Numbered from the stretch's first letter, positions 34,501 to 45,445 are shown. The stretch: DNA of 64,000 nucleotides from Paramacrobiotus metropolitanus (GCF_019649055.1 NW_026570238.1:1-64000), one strand, 5' to 3'. Numbers and translations: made by a program. The notes: generated by a model not told the origin, from the letters alone.

Positions 34501-34954
34501 ATCTCACCAAGCCACTGACAATAACTCGGTGCTAGCTATCTGATCAATCTGCAGGCCAGGCACACTGACACTGCAAATTACGCTTTATTTACCGCGGTTA
34601 CTGCTTTGCGCAGACAACCCGGAAATTACCCAAAAATGGCACTTTTATTCACACTCAGCCAACCTTTAAGGTTTTGACTGTTTTTTCTACGGTCCGATCA
34701 ATTCAAATTAAATTTTACTGAAAATGGGCGAGGAAGCTCTGCCCGGTGAGGAAGCTCACCAACTTACAGCGAGGAAGCTCGCAATCAAAATAATAACCCT
34801 GGGTGAGGAAGCTCTGCCCCCTTCGGCGCACCTTTCGGTTCAACGCCTTTTTACAAACCACTTCTGCGCAATTTCACGCATAAACCTCCATCAAAATTCC
34901 ATCCTCAATTTTCGCTGTACCATCGAGAAAATTACGAACCATCGGTGGGCGCCA

Positions 34955-35569
34955 TGTCGTATTACAAGATCGGTACGTCGAGTAACCACTTCCCAGCCAC
35001 GCTAAGCGGTATGAGCACTCTTCTCTCAAACTGGTATGGCGAAAACAACTTGGAGGAACGATGAAGATACGAACCGGAACACAGGAACCAGGAATCCCTA
35101 TCAGGAGCCCTGCGAACCACACGAACAGACAAACGAATACCTTACTTCTCACTTCTGGTCTCGGGTAATTCAAGGATCAGATCAAGGTGAAAGTCAATTG
35201 TGACGCGAGTATACTGCGGCTGACTACGCTATAATCCGAAAGGTCGATTATGAACGCCAGTCGTAGCCTTTAGAACATACTGCCCTTTAATCTAATTCAC
35301 AAGTATTTCCTCGACACATAGTAGTCAGAGAAGTAAGAATGTCAGAAATCGAAAGACTGATTCCTGACCGCTCCCGATATTAGGCATCACTCGAGCTTAT
35401 ATAGACTAGTAGAAGTACACGGCATACATTGCTAGGGATTTATCGTACGACCAATCACAGGTAGAGAGATGACTAGATAATAACATGGCGGCTCGTATTT
35501 ACAGGTGAAAGGCGGACATCTTAGAGGCATCTGGACGTACGATGTGGGTACATCCTCCTTCCCACGTCA
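34955..35569 (-). repeat. 5' LTR of the non-autonomous element
   Basis: About 615 bp, partner of 32138-32754. The primer binding site lies immediately to its left at 34939-34954. Confidence 0.9.
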
Positions 35570-35645
35570 AAAGCGACTGGGATATATTGGGCTAAATATA
35601 AAGCGACTGGGATATATAGATATAAAGCGACTGGGATATATTCCT
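35570..35645. repeat. short tandem repeat at an element junction
   Basis: Three copies of 'aaagcgactgggatatat' with short spacers. They separate the non-autonomous LTR element from the integrase remnant that follows. Confidence 0.85.
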
Positions 35646-35679
35646 CCCAGCACTTTGTGCTGCCTTTAACAGTAAGGTT

Positions 35680-37025
35680 GTGGAACGAACGGGCCGCTCA
35701 CCATTCTTCATGATGCACGGCACCGAGATGCGCTTACCGATAAATAACTTCCTGCCGTTTGAAGAGGATTTTGTGATTCCCGCCCATGTATACGTACAGC
35801 AGATGCAGCGTGGCCTTGGCGAGGCCTTGGACTTGGTGAATGCAGAAGAGTTTCGCCATAAACTTAAGGACAAAATTCGTTACGATGCAAATATTTCACA
35901 TGTATCGTATAAACCGGGAGATCAAGTTTTGGTATACGTACTTCATCGGAAAGTGGGGAAGAATCCATCCCTTATGCCCCGTTGGACTGCTGGATGGGAA
36001 ATTGTGCGTCAGTCAGGGCCGGTGCATTATGTAGTAAAAGTAACCGGCGCGGAAATGTTAAAACTGACACTGTACATGTCAGCCGTTTAAAGCCTTATAA
36101 TTTCCGCGACGTCGATACTATTCTGCAAGACGAGCACTTACCGAAGTTGCTCGATTGTGTGGAGAAGGAATGCCCCGATGAGTTAGTTGAGGCGCCCGCG
36201 CCGCCGCCGGTGATTCCATCCGTTGATTCAGCATCGTCGCGCCTTGATGCTGAGTACGCTGAATATCTGGATAACCAGATGGAAGCGGTTCCATTACTTA
36301 AAACCCGCTCCGGGCGTGTGGTGAAACCTGTGGAGAGATTTATTATTCAGAGCAACGACAAAAAACGCAAAAGAGACCCGTCGGCTGATGCTAAAAAGCG
36401 CATGGCCACAAATGTTAGAGAACCGGCTATTCTGAATGTATCCCAGCCGGGAGGGGGCCAATCTGAACTAGTTGCCCCGGTGGCCTGTGATACTTCGCCA
36501 ATTACCTGTAACGCAATGGAGATTGGGCCGGCGCAGCCAACAAAAACTTCTGCTGCAGTTATAGAAGACAGAACTCTCCCAGTCCCGGCTTGGGCACGTC
36601 CAATTGAGCAGTTCTGGCCACAAGACGTAATATCCGATGACGCTCTTGATAAGCAGGAATTCTGGAGGTATCGCCAGACGGAGTGCAGTGACATGATGTT
36701 GTGGGACGCCGTTGTTGATGGAGATTGTACTCTCGAGGAATCTGCATACGCGGCCTGGCATCTCCCTCTAGTTCTGAAAGTAAAAGGCATTATCTGCCAT
36801 TACGGCGAAAGAGAGGATATCCAGAAAAGAATCCCTAAAATTCTGATACCGTTTCAATGGCGTAAAATATTAGCTGAATCAGTACACCGTCGGTTGCTTC
36901 ACAAGTATGGCAGTACCATTTCGCCATATGATTACTTATATAAAAACCTTCGGTTTTTCTGGCCTGAAATGAAGTCGGATTTAGCGAAATTTTGCCGAAT
37001 TTGTACCCTATGTAATCTGGATTAA
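35680..37025 (+). CDS. pol remnant: integrase C-terminal end and a finger-like module (fossil)
   Basis: The first part (35680-36090) has the Gypsy integrase tail: RSPFFMMHGTEMRLPI, RHKLKDKIRYDANISH, YKPGDQVLVY and a GPY/F-like module (MPRWTAGWEIVRQSGPVHY). The second part, in a neighbouring frame (35982-37025), contains VSRLKPYNF, a charged low-complexity linker, and then at its end a pattern typical of the integrase zinc finger (SVHRRLLHKYGS, FFWPEMKSDLAKFCRICTLC). A finger after the C-terminal module reverses the usual order, so it may be a duplicated or captured piece. It is part of a broken element. Confidence 0.65.
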
Positions 37026-37381
37026 AAGGCCGAGCGGCCGTGTAAATTTGTACATTTATTTTATTTTTATTTTTATTTTATTTTTGAACTCTAAGGATTG
37101 AAATTTTTACTTTCTACTGCATTAAACTACCTGGAAAATTCCCAAACTGTTTGTACGTACAGATTGACGGTGTGTACTCGCCATTGGACAGTCCGCAGTG
37201 ACGTAGTAGCGTTCGTTGCTCTTTCGGCATATCATCTGCGTGGAAAGCTGCTTTTAGCTGGCCGCAAATGCGATTTTTACCTGTAAAGATCAGTGGCATT
37301 CATTAATTCACTCTCAATCTTGCGTGAATTTGTTCCTTCTCTACACTGATTTTACGGTTGAAATAACTCCATACCGCTATA

Positions 37382-38230
37382 ATGTATCGCCCGAAAATGC
37401 CAGCACATCATTCCTTCACGCATGAGGATACTACGAGTTCCTCGGAGGATTCGGTGCAGGTTTTGGCAGATGTCTTGGCCGATGTTCAGCCGCCAATGTA
37501 CCCCGATCCTCATGTTGGATGGCCTGAACCAACATTTGAATGGTCCCATCTCATGGTGGATTGTGGCCTTCGTCCGTCTCCGCATGACTATGCTCGTGGA
37601 GGAAAGAGTTACATTCCCCCATCTGGTTTGATTAATTGTCCCTACAATCCGGACGCCGATTATGTGGAGCTCCATCCTGACACTCGATTGCGTTTCCGCG
37701 GCAAGATTTACCATAATGGATCGGAGATGACGGTGGACAAATATAACCGCTTTGTTCACACTCTAGATTTGTCAAAGGATGCACACTATGCATTGTTACG
37801 TTACCTGCGTGTGGACTTCCGCCAAGGATGGCTCATCGGGCAAATTGTGTGTGAACTCCGTCGGAACTTCGGCATCAATGTGGTGCGCAATCCTGTCGAG
37901 TTTCTCACTGCGTTGGATTATGTCCCGGGGGAAACGGGAGACCATGGTGCCGTTGTTACGCTCGTGGACGCGTATAATCAGCATATCGAGGAGTTGGTTT
38001 CCAATATTGACGAGGATCACCGTTTGGAAGCAGAGCAGCGCTATTTCGATCGTCTGAATGCAGCGGATCCGCGCTCGTCATCCCGTCAACAGCAGCAACT
38101 GCAACAAACTCGTTGGCTGTTACGTGAAGGACAGGAGAAGCGTGGCCCGGGCAAGTTAGATGCTTCAATTGCTAAACGCCACCGTCCACGCCGTGATGAC
38201 GACGACGATAACATGGGCGCTGCGGTGTAA
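37382..38230 (+). CDS. cargo ORF A, unrecognised (282 aa)
   Basis: Open from ATG 37382 to TAA 38230. The N-terminus is acidic and Ser-rich (THEDTTSSSEDSVQVLAD). The centre is globular with SGLINCPYNPDADYVELHP and LRYLRVDFRQGWLIGQIVCE. The C-terminus is Gln-rich and ends in a strongly basic then acidic tail (KRHRPRRDDDDD), suggesting a nuclear or nucleic-acid-associated protein. Parts of it resemble cargo ORF region B (45577-46441), notably PYNPDA and an ELRR-containing helix, so the two may be paralogues. No known family recognised. Confidence 0.55.
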   Translation: MYRPKMPAHHSFTHEDTTSSSEDSVQVLADVLADVQPPMYPDPHVGWPEPTFEWSHLMVDCGLRPSPHDYARGGKSYIPPSGLINCPYNPDADYVELHPDTRLRFRGKIYHNGSEMTVDKYNRFVHTLDLSKDAHYALLRYLRVDFRQGWLIGQIVCELRRNFGINVVRNPVEFLTALDYVPGETGDHGAVVTLVDAYNQHIEELVSNIDEDHRLEAEQRYFDRLNAADPRSSSRQQQQLQQTRWLLREGQEKRGPGKLDASIAKRHRPRRDDDDDNMGAAV

Positions 38231-38820
38231 TGATGATTTTTCCCTGCAATTACAGCCCTGTTCTAGCACCCTTTTTAGTTTAGCTTCTGTATTTTTCGTT
38301 TTACGGAGGAGCATTATCTTTAGTGTTGAGCATTTTACTCCAAGTCTATAGAATTCTGTACAGAACCTGTTTTCCGTTTACAATTAGATCTTTAACGTTA
38401 TTTTTACAGCCTGTGCAACGTGCAGCTATTCTACGAACTGGCTTACCATTCATTCTCTGGAACGCAGATTTGGCTGTTTAGCAATAAATCGGTTCAAATC
38501 GGACTTCTCCGGTTGTTTAAAATCAGAATGTGGCAGATAATCCGACGGAAAACCATTCTAACACACAAATGACAGTTTAAAAATGTAAAGTCTTCACGTT
38601 TGAACATGTAAACAATTAGTACCATGGCAACCGCCCGTATGTTGCTAAATTTTAGGGCAGTGGCAGTCACATAGTGCACAGCTGCTTCCGGTCTGCACAG
38701 CTGCGGTGTGTCAGCGGTTTTCCTGTTCACTCTTGCTTTTTACATTTTTAGCTGCAGCTTTTAAATTTTACAGACTTTGTCGTCGTTTGTTCTGGTTTAA
38801 ATCTCTGCTCTTTCATACTA

Positions 38821-39608
38821 TGGAGATGGAATTTTATAAATCAGAGCGCGGGCGTATGATTTGTGCCGAGCAAGATGAGCAAAAGCGCCGTAAGTTTGTG
38901 AAATTTTCTGACTCTGTTGCTTATGTTCTGGCGAACCAGGAACACATTTTTGAGTTTGTGCACTTGTGGCGTTCGCTTGATGCTCCGTACATTCCTATCA
39001 GAGAACTGTGCAGGCTCTCTAACTCGGAAATCATGGCTTTGAATTTTGTAGAACCCGAGCCATTGGATTTCGAGGCTCAGGTGGCTCTGGAGATTGAGAA
39101 CATCCGCAAGTCGGAGTCACAGATGTATTACTTAACGATCGGGTTTATTCTGTATCCCGATACTCCAGTTCGACGTGAAGCATCTGAACGTCTGCGGAAG
39201 GAATGTGGTTTGCCATCCCTATTTAACCCGCCGGAAACTTCGCGTGAGCGTCACCAGCGCATGCTGGAACACAACAAGCGTGTGATGGAGGAGGAACTCT
39301 GTTGTGTTGACTGCGAAAATAATGGTCCGGGTTCCTGCGGCCGTATGTTGTACACCTTGGATGATGAGCCTGTTCCAAATATCTGGGGATCTGGCAATCT
39401 GGAGGACTGGAAAGAGCCAGACTTAGATGTGGATGACTGGTGGGCAGAGCACAAGCTGGATTTTAAGGATCCGATTGAATTTTTGCCCGTGGATATGCTG
39501 TGGGTGGACGAAGACTTCGGCATCATCCAGAAACCGAAGAAGGAACGCAAGCGCATTTTTGGGCAGCGTCATCCTCTGCGTGGAATTCGATTCCCTTTTT
39601 GGAAGTGA
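38821..39608 (+). CDS. cargo ORF, unrecognised (262 aa)
   Basis: I take ATG 38821 as start because the upstream part of the frame (from 38706) reads like non-coding hydrophobic sequence. The protein is highly charged: MEMEFYKSERGRMI, then EQKRRKFVKFSDSVAYVL. A Cys cluster (CCVDCENNGPGSCG, about residues 163-176) might bind metal. A Trp/Asp-rich region (EPDLDVDDWWAEHKLDF) follows, then a basic end (KPKKERKRIFGQRHPLRG). No membrane segment. Codon use is like that of ORF A. Family unknown. Confidence 0.55.
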
Positions 39609-40255
39609 GGACTTTTGTTGATCGGCCGTTTCTGTGTTTAAATTACAGCTCGAAGATTTAAACTGTATGGGCCTCTTTCTTTAAATCTCTTGCTGTTTTC
39701 TGCTTTTTCTGCGTTTCTATTAATGTCTCAGTCTGGCACGCATAACTATGCATAATTTTTAAAGCTGCTGCGCTGCTGATATTTAAAAATGAACGCTGTT
39801 TCGCTCTCCTCCCAGTTGTGATCGAGCTTACAGTTATGGCTCTGTTTTCCATGAATTTTGTACTGATGGAATGATCCGTAATTTCATAGGCTTTAAGTAT
39901 TTTGTAAAAAGGAATTAAAAACCTATGGAAGTTAAGATTTTGTGTGTTTAAAGCGGTAAATTGTCGAGCGTATATTCGTTTAATATACACACTCTAGCGA
40001 AATTGCTGACGGTGCTAAGAAGTGTTGTTGCAATATACACGCTCTGCCGTAGGCCGTGTGTTAATGGACTTCGCTGGTTACGAAGTATGCGGTCGCCAGC
40101 GGGGGCGGCTGTCAAACTCCTATCCTGAATGTATCCCATTATGAATTTTTATTTTAATTTAATTATTTACAATTACCGTGATATTATTCCGCTGATTCCG
40201 CTGCCTTAAGTTTATTTGTGGGATCTGTGATACTGTGGTTATCTGTCGGGTCACG

Positions 40256-40438
40256 ATGACTCCTCCGGCTTCGGAGAAGAAGAAAGCGGCCAAGCAGGCA
40301 CTGGAGAACCGTGTGACAGCGTGGACGGAGACAGTCGCTCAGAAGATGTCCGAACGCACTGAAGCCCAGCAGCGTTTCGAGCGTGGGAGAATTGCTGTCA
40401 AGGAAGCCGTCTCTAAGCTCCCTTCCAAGATTCCTTAA
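40256..40438 (+). CDS. small basic coiled ORF (60 aa)
   Basis: ATG 40256 to TAA 40436-40438. Ala/Lys/Glu-rich throughout (PPASEKKKAAKQALENRV, KMSERTEAQQRFERGRIAVK), probably one long helix. Its stop is separated from the ATG of the next ORF by a single base (TAATATG), so both could be translated from one mRNA by reinitiation. Confidence 0.4.
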   Translation: MTPPASEKKKAAKQALENRVTAWTETVAQKMSERTEAQQRFERGRIAVKEAVSKLPSKIP

Positions 40439-40439
40439 T

Positions 40440-40766
40440 ATGCTATCATTGGTGGACTTTGGCAGGCGGATCTTGCCCACTATCTTGTCTGGTATTTTGT
40501 GTGAAATGCTGGAAACCGTGCTTCACTCGTATGATCTCCTTTACCTTCATCCTTTTATTTCTACGATCATGTCGACTCTGAGATCTCATACTGTAGATCT
40601 AATGTATCGTTTTATCTTTTATTCTTATTGTTTTGCGGTTAGTTTCCTCCTCTATTCGGGTTGTACACTCCTTAGTGGGTACATTATGGTTTTTGCGTTT
40701 CGTCCCGTAAGACATTTTTGTTGTTTAGTTACTATGCGAGTTGCGAGTTTAATAAAGCAAGAGTAG
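40440..40766 (+). CDS. small hydrophobic ORF (108 aa)
   Basis: Starts one base after the stop of the preceding ORF. Two hydrophobic stretches (LPTILSGILCEMLETVL and FIFYSYCFAVSFLLYSGCTL) suggest a membrane protein. Unrecognised. Its length and composition could still occur by chance in T-rich DNA. Confidence 0.3.
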   Translation: MLSLVDFGRRILPTILSGILCEMLETVLHSYDLLYLHPFISTIMSTLRSHTVDLMYRFIFYSYCFAVSFLLYSGCTLLSGYIMVFAFRPVRHFCCLVTMRVASLIKQE

Positions 40767-40959
40767 CTACCGTCCCTGCTGTCTGTTGGTAATTTTTGGA
40801 CAATGTAATGCATAACCGCACGAGGATACACTTTCGTTAGGATGTTGTACGGGTTTTTATGTAGCTGGCTGCCCAGGTAGATTGCTCACTGGCACATTCA
40901 CTATTGCCTGGTGTTTGTGTACGCTTTCGGTGCTGACGTTTTTCCAATATTTTACGTAG

Positions 40960-42570
40960 AGCGACCCCGCTAGTATAGTAGAGGCTTCCGTTGCTTCGTC
41001 ATTGGAGGTCGGAGGTTCCAGTCCACATATAAAAAACGCGATTTTGTAAATATCCTCATTTTTCGTTTTTATTTCATGAATCGTTATATTCTTATTTGTG
41101 GGATTTAATGTGAGGGATATTGGGTGAATCGCTGTTGAGAGGTGTTAAAATGAACACCGTAAGCAGTGTTATTAGTGCTATTTTTGCCGATGACTCTTGT
41201 AGTCGACCGGTTAAGCTGTGAGGACAATACCAGGCGAATCCGTTTACCTACTGCTGGCCCTGGGTTCTAATCCACTAGAAAATTTTAAAGCATCTTTGTA
41301 AACCTTCTTTTTTTGGGTTTTATATTATTTTAATAACATCAAATACGCATTGCCGTTGACCATTCTAATTTTACGATCATTTCCGACGAGCGAATTCAAA
41401 AATAACTGTCGTAGAACAGCGTAGTATAGTGCTTTGCACCGTTGAACTGCAGCAAGGGGGAAATGAAACGGTTGCGGGTTCGAGTCCCTTACAGCTAATT
41501 TGCAATTTTGAGAAACTTACTTTTTTTTTCGTTTTTTATGTTTGTTTTTGTCTTGGGAAAAGTATTGTCAACAGTCCCCAGAATGTCAGAATTAAACTCA
41601 AAGAGCTGGGCGTAAAATTGTATACACACTCAATGGTTAACATTGCACTTGGCCGTCTGTTTGTCTGTATTCGAATGACTTTGTAGTTCAGTGGCTATGA
41701 ATGATGGCCATTCGCCTCATGTTCTACCTCCTAAACGGCTAGTCTTAATCTCAGGGTTGCATGCTGCATGTTAAAAACTACATTTTTCCTGCCCTATATT
41801 TTTGTACCATGGTGGGATGAAGAGTTAATCATTTGGTGCCTTATTGCAATAGGGTTAAATATACACGACATGGCGCTTCCGGTGTTGAATCTAGCTCGGT
41901 TTTAACGTGGAGTACCTCGTGGCGTAGTGGCTAGACTGAGAATCCATACCGACCCGCTTCTCGCAAGTCTAGAGTTCGAATCCCTAAAAGTTAATTCGTG
42001 TAATTTAAAACCCTCTTTTTCGGTTTTATATTTTTATATCAATATGCAGTATTATGTTAGCTTCGAGATCGCTAATTTTACGGTCACTCCCGACGAGCGA
42101 ATTTTAAGTTTAACTTCGTAGATTGTAGTGGCGTAGTGCACTGAACTGTTGAACCACAACAACAGGTGCAATGAAGGTTGCGGGTTCGAAACCCCTTGAA
42201 ATTAAAGTTGCATTTTCTGACATCCTACTTTTTTGTTTCTATATTTTTACTGTCTCTCTTGTGGAAATATTTCCGTTGTCGGCATGAATTCTGCGATCAT
42301 GATGGTGGTGAAATCTTGAAATTTGTCAGCTACTGCAACGGTGAATTTTCACTATATCGTGAATTTTCGTAGAACAGCGCCTCTAGTGATTACCAAACTA
42401 AAAGTAAAATGTGGCATAGCCATGCTAGCGTATGGGCAAGAGCAGGATTTAGTTGTCCACCTAGATGCAAGGTTCAATCCTGCGAGCATACAAATTTTGC
42501 AAGTTTTAAACGTTCCTTTCAATTCTTTTCATTTTTCCTTGGTGGTTTCTGTAACCTTGTCCCCAGGATG
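40960..42570 (+). ncRNA. tandem array of about seven tRNA-like units, period about 235 bp
   Basis: Units start near 40965, 41203, 41415, 41680, 41915, 42122 and 42370, with spacings of 206-263 bp. Most show an A-box-like motif (TGGCGTAGTGG at 41921, GGCGTAGTGC at 42128, GCGTAGTATAGTGC at 41419) and a B-box (GGTTCGAGTCC at 41476, AGTTCGAATCC at 41966, GGTTCGAAACC at 42182, GGTTCTAATCC at 41262, GGTTCAATCC near 42472). About 35-45 bases after each B-box comes an oligo-T tract, the RNA polymerase III stop signal, preceded by a shared trailer of the type 'ttttg..aaa.cct.c'. Acceptor stems are poor, so these are not ordinary tRNAs. The unit at 41680 has a weak B-box. Possible Pol III transcripts of about 110-140 nt. 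Confidence 0.6.
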
Positions 42571-42941
42571 GAATATTTAAATTGTTCTTAGCATTTGATT
42601 CACGGGCGCAGGTGTGATAATTGATTTTAACCTGCTAATTTCTCACACTGCACTGGAATTCACTGTCGTTACGGTTGCGCATTCTGTTACACCGATTTTA
42701 TTGCGGTTATTCAAATGCTGCATAAATCCAAATTAAAACTCGAATTAAGATCTGTCCGACCAGCAAAATTAATGACTATATGAGAATCTGTACGGAATTA
42801 TGAGAATTGCCTGTTAAGACATTGATGAGATCAACTCAACGAGATTAAAAGATTAAACGGAAGAAACAAAAGTCGGCTGAATTTCAAGGCACAATTATCA
42901 GACAGCCGCGGGAAAAATAGCGCGTATTACAGCACCGCTGT

Positions 42942-44312
42942 CTAGTCCAGATCCAGATTCTCCTTCGCAGTTTTCAAGTTTGCGAGGCGCTGTTCCAAAG
43001 CCTCACGGATATACGTGATATGTTTAGCATCCACAGTTGCTCGAGCCTTCAGCGTGTTTACCAGCGCCTTGCAGTTATCCATAATATCCTTCTCTCGTTC
43101 AACTTGTTCTAGTAATTTGTCGATTGCGTCGGGCTTTTTAATAGCATCCGGTTTTGCAGTGCTCACTTCATTGTCAGGCTTTTCGGCCTTCTCCTTGGTC
43201 TTCTGGCCTTTCTTTTCGGTATCCGTATTCTTTGATCGGGGGACATATTTTGGACGGCCGCCCATAGCTTTTAGTTGAGTGAGCGTGATAATTGGTTCTC
43301 TCTCAATACGCCCGTCCTTGCTTGCCCGGATTACCAGATTTACGTTGGTGGTGTTGTTCTTCTCGGGCTCGATTGCGTCCAGCCGCTCCATGACGCCATC
43401 GACAACCAAATCCCCGTCTTGTCCCACGTAACCGAAGCTACAATCGGCGAAGTGTTGTGCTGTGTCTTTTCCGTTGACTGTCACCTTCATAGTGCCCATT
43501 TTGATATCTGCACAATAAATCATTCTATTAAATTACGCAACGCAAATGATTTGCAGTATATAGCGCTGTTATGCTATTTTAAAATGTAAACATTGAGAAT
43601 GCCGTTTTGAAAAACACAAACACTTACTGATGGTCTGGGCCAGAGTGGTGCAGAGACAGCAGCCGCGAATGCTTCGTAGCCACAGGTCGATGCAGCTGTC
43701 CACGAAAAGATTTCCGTAGACGACGACGACATGTTTCTGGTTAACCAGTTGGCGCAGCCCGCGCTCCAGCCAGTAGTCCACGTCCTGTAGCTGCACGTCG
43801 AACGTACAGATCCAGTGTTGGATTTCGGTGCGTGACATGGCATATCGGCCGTGGTAGAGGATTACGCGAATCATCCGACGAAACTTGCTAGTTGTGTCGA
43901 TTACCTTCGTCTCTGGATCGCGGTTATTTTTCACTTCCTCGGCCACCTCGAGCACGAAACGTCCATCGCGGCTCATCTTCTTGAGCAAGATACCAGCGTT
44001 AATAGCGTCGCCAAGGAAGAAGTCCACTCGTTCTTCCGTGAAATCATCATGCATTTCCACAACGAATTTCTTGATAGATGACATGTCCACATAATATCCC
44101 GTAATGTCAGCTTCAAGAATGCACGCGTGGGCTGCCGTATGCATCGCCAATTGTCGACGGTCTCGGATGGTTTCGTTTGGCTGTAGAGGCTCCGCCATGG
44201 CAAACTGAACTGATTCGCGAGTTCGTCCCTTCCAGTATTCATAGTGGGCAATCGCATCTGTTTCGGGCGAAGGTAACGGCTCTTCAGATGGTCCCACAGG
44301 TTGTGCTGACAT
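42942..44312 (-). CDS. spliced gene of unknown function (416 aa)
   Basis: Exon 1 (44312-43628) ends at ATCA|GTAAGTG. Exon 2 (43507-42942) follows TTGTGCAG. The joined length is an exact multiple of three and the frame is open, so the 120-bp intron is well supported. Residues 30-220 contain two similar helical segments that could be winged-helix-like folds (ERVDFFLGDAINAGILLKKM, then YWLERGLRQLVNQKHVVVVY). Exon 2 gives IYCADIKMGTMKVTVNG (reading the unspliced frame at its start), an AT-hook-like GGRPKYVPRSKN, a Lys/Glu-rich linker and a C-terminal coiled coil ending NLKTAKENLDLD. A chromatin or DNA-binding role is a guess from the basic motif. It is the only gene on this strand in the 35-49 kb block and converges on the tRNA-like array. 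Confidence 0.7.
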
Positions 44313-44920
44313 GACGCTCGGATACTTGGAAATGATTAAAATAAAATTCGATGAAAAGAAACAAGCTAGTAATAAATGAAACAGAAAACCATCACCGTAA
44401 AAGGATAAATATTGTTGGGTTCCTCACTTTTCCATTTGTGAAGAACAGCTGATATTTTTCGTGCAATGTACCGGTATTTTGTCGTCTGCCAGCCGCCCTG
44501 ATATGGCCATGCTATCGGAAACCGCGCAGTTTCCGGTCTGTGTTCCGAATATTTTCCAGCCGCGTGTTTTGGTGTTGACTTTCTTTCTTCGAGTCCTTTT
44601 TATCAGTATGATTTGTTTTTTGTATTAAAATTTGGTCTTTGTGGTTGCAATTTACAAATCCTCAACGAAACAAGCGGTATTCTGTGTGATTTATGGCAAA
44701 TGGTGAAAGTGGCGAAAAAATCACAAAATCCTCTTGTCGCCTGTCAACCGCCTGGTGGTATACTCAGTGAATTTTGAGTTTTCGGTGTCGGTGCCAGTGT
44801 AGATTGTCTGTTGTGCTTTTCTCTGCACTTCAGTTTTTCAATTTTCTGAACCTGCTGGCAATCCTGTTATTCTCCTTTTCCTTCTTTTGCGACTGATTTG
44901 TCACTTTTATGTTTTGAAAA

Positions 44921-45445
44921 TGTCGCCTCCTGCTAAGAAGCCAACTGCGCAAGACTGCATCGCGAACACCGCGCCCGAGTCGAGCAACAGCGGGATTAAG
45001 TTTTGGTTATTCTCCGGACAGCGATGAAGCCCGTTCTTCATCGCGTGTCACTCGATCTCGCGTCTTCCGTCGTACTTCCGCCCAACCAGTGTTTTCTGCG
45101 CAATCTTCTGGGTCATCGGGATCGGTGAGTGCAACAGTGAATCAGCAACCTTCAACCAGTCGGGCAGATGCGATAGTCGATGCTTTACAGCGCCGATATG
45201 ATAAGCAACGGCGACGAACGATTTTACGACGCAATGCTGCTGTGGTTCGCCGCCGTGCCCGTCGGGGATCATTCCCTACTAGCCCTGACGTTGAGATCCG
45301 TCAGCCATCACCGAAGAAACCGCAGACGCAGGCGGAGAGACACCTGGGAACTCCAGACCTGTCTGAAGAAGAGCCATCGTCTTCCGAGACTCCGTCTGTA
45401 AAAGCGAAGCGAGGTATTGCCGTGTTTGCCGTTGTTTTACTGTAA
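44921..45445 (+). CDS. low-complexity cargo ORFs, unrecognised
   Basis: Ser/Arg/Pro-rich open stretches: a short one from ATG 44921 (MSPPAKKPTAQDCIAN) and a second at 45089-45445 with RRRTILRRNAAVVRRRARRG and PKKPQTQAERHLG. Strongly basic, as in proteins that bind nucleic acid. The two stretches are in different frames and no splice sites are obvious. Part of the presumed fossil block. Confidence 0.35.
   Translation, partial: CRLLLRSQLRKTASRTPRPSRATAGLSFGYSPDSDEARSSSRVTRSRVFRRTSAQPVFSAQSSGSSGSVSATVNQQPSTSRADAIVDALQRRYDKQRRRTILRRNAAVVRRRARRGSFPTSPDVEIRQPSPKKPQTQAERHLGTPDLSEEEPSSSETPSVKAKRGIAVFAVVLL

Larger units (their letters stand above)
32138..35569 (-). mobile_element. non-autonomous LTR retroelement (3.4 kb)
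   Basis: A fossil flanked by two LTRs of about 616 bp that are more than 99% alike, hence young. On the minus strand the LTR begins TGACGTGGG. The right-hand (5') LTR is followed by TGGCGCCCACCGATGG, a classical Gypsy primer binding site. The left-hand (3') LTR is preceded by a GTGGGGG polypurine tract. The 2.2 kb interior has no gag or pol. It holds tandem repeats and a segment (32755-33000) homologous to the last 260 bp before the LTR at 48407. The build is that of a large retrotransposon derivative (LARD-like) mobilised by a relative. No target duplication is visible. It looks structurally whole. Confidence 0.88.

Noticed and set aside
40960-42570. A cluster of normal functional tRNA genes
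   Set aside because: Acceptor stems and anticodon arms do not fold properly in the units inspected. Only the promoter boxes and trailers are kept.
43569-43627. Extension of the antisense gene's first exon to the ORF stop at 43569
   Set aside because: The consensus donor at 43627 and the phase-perfect second exon show this part is intron.
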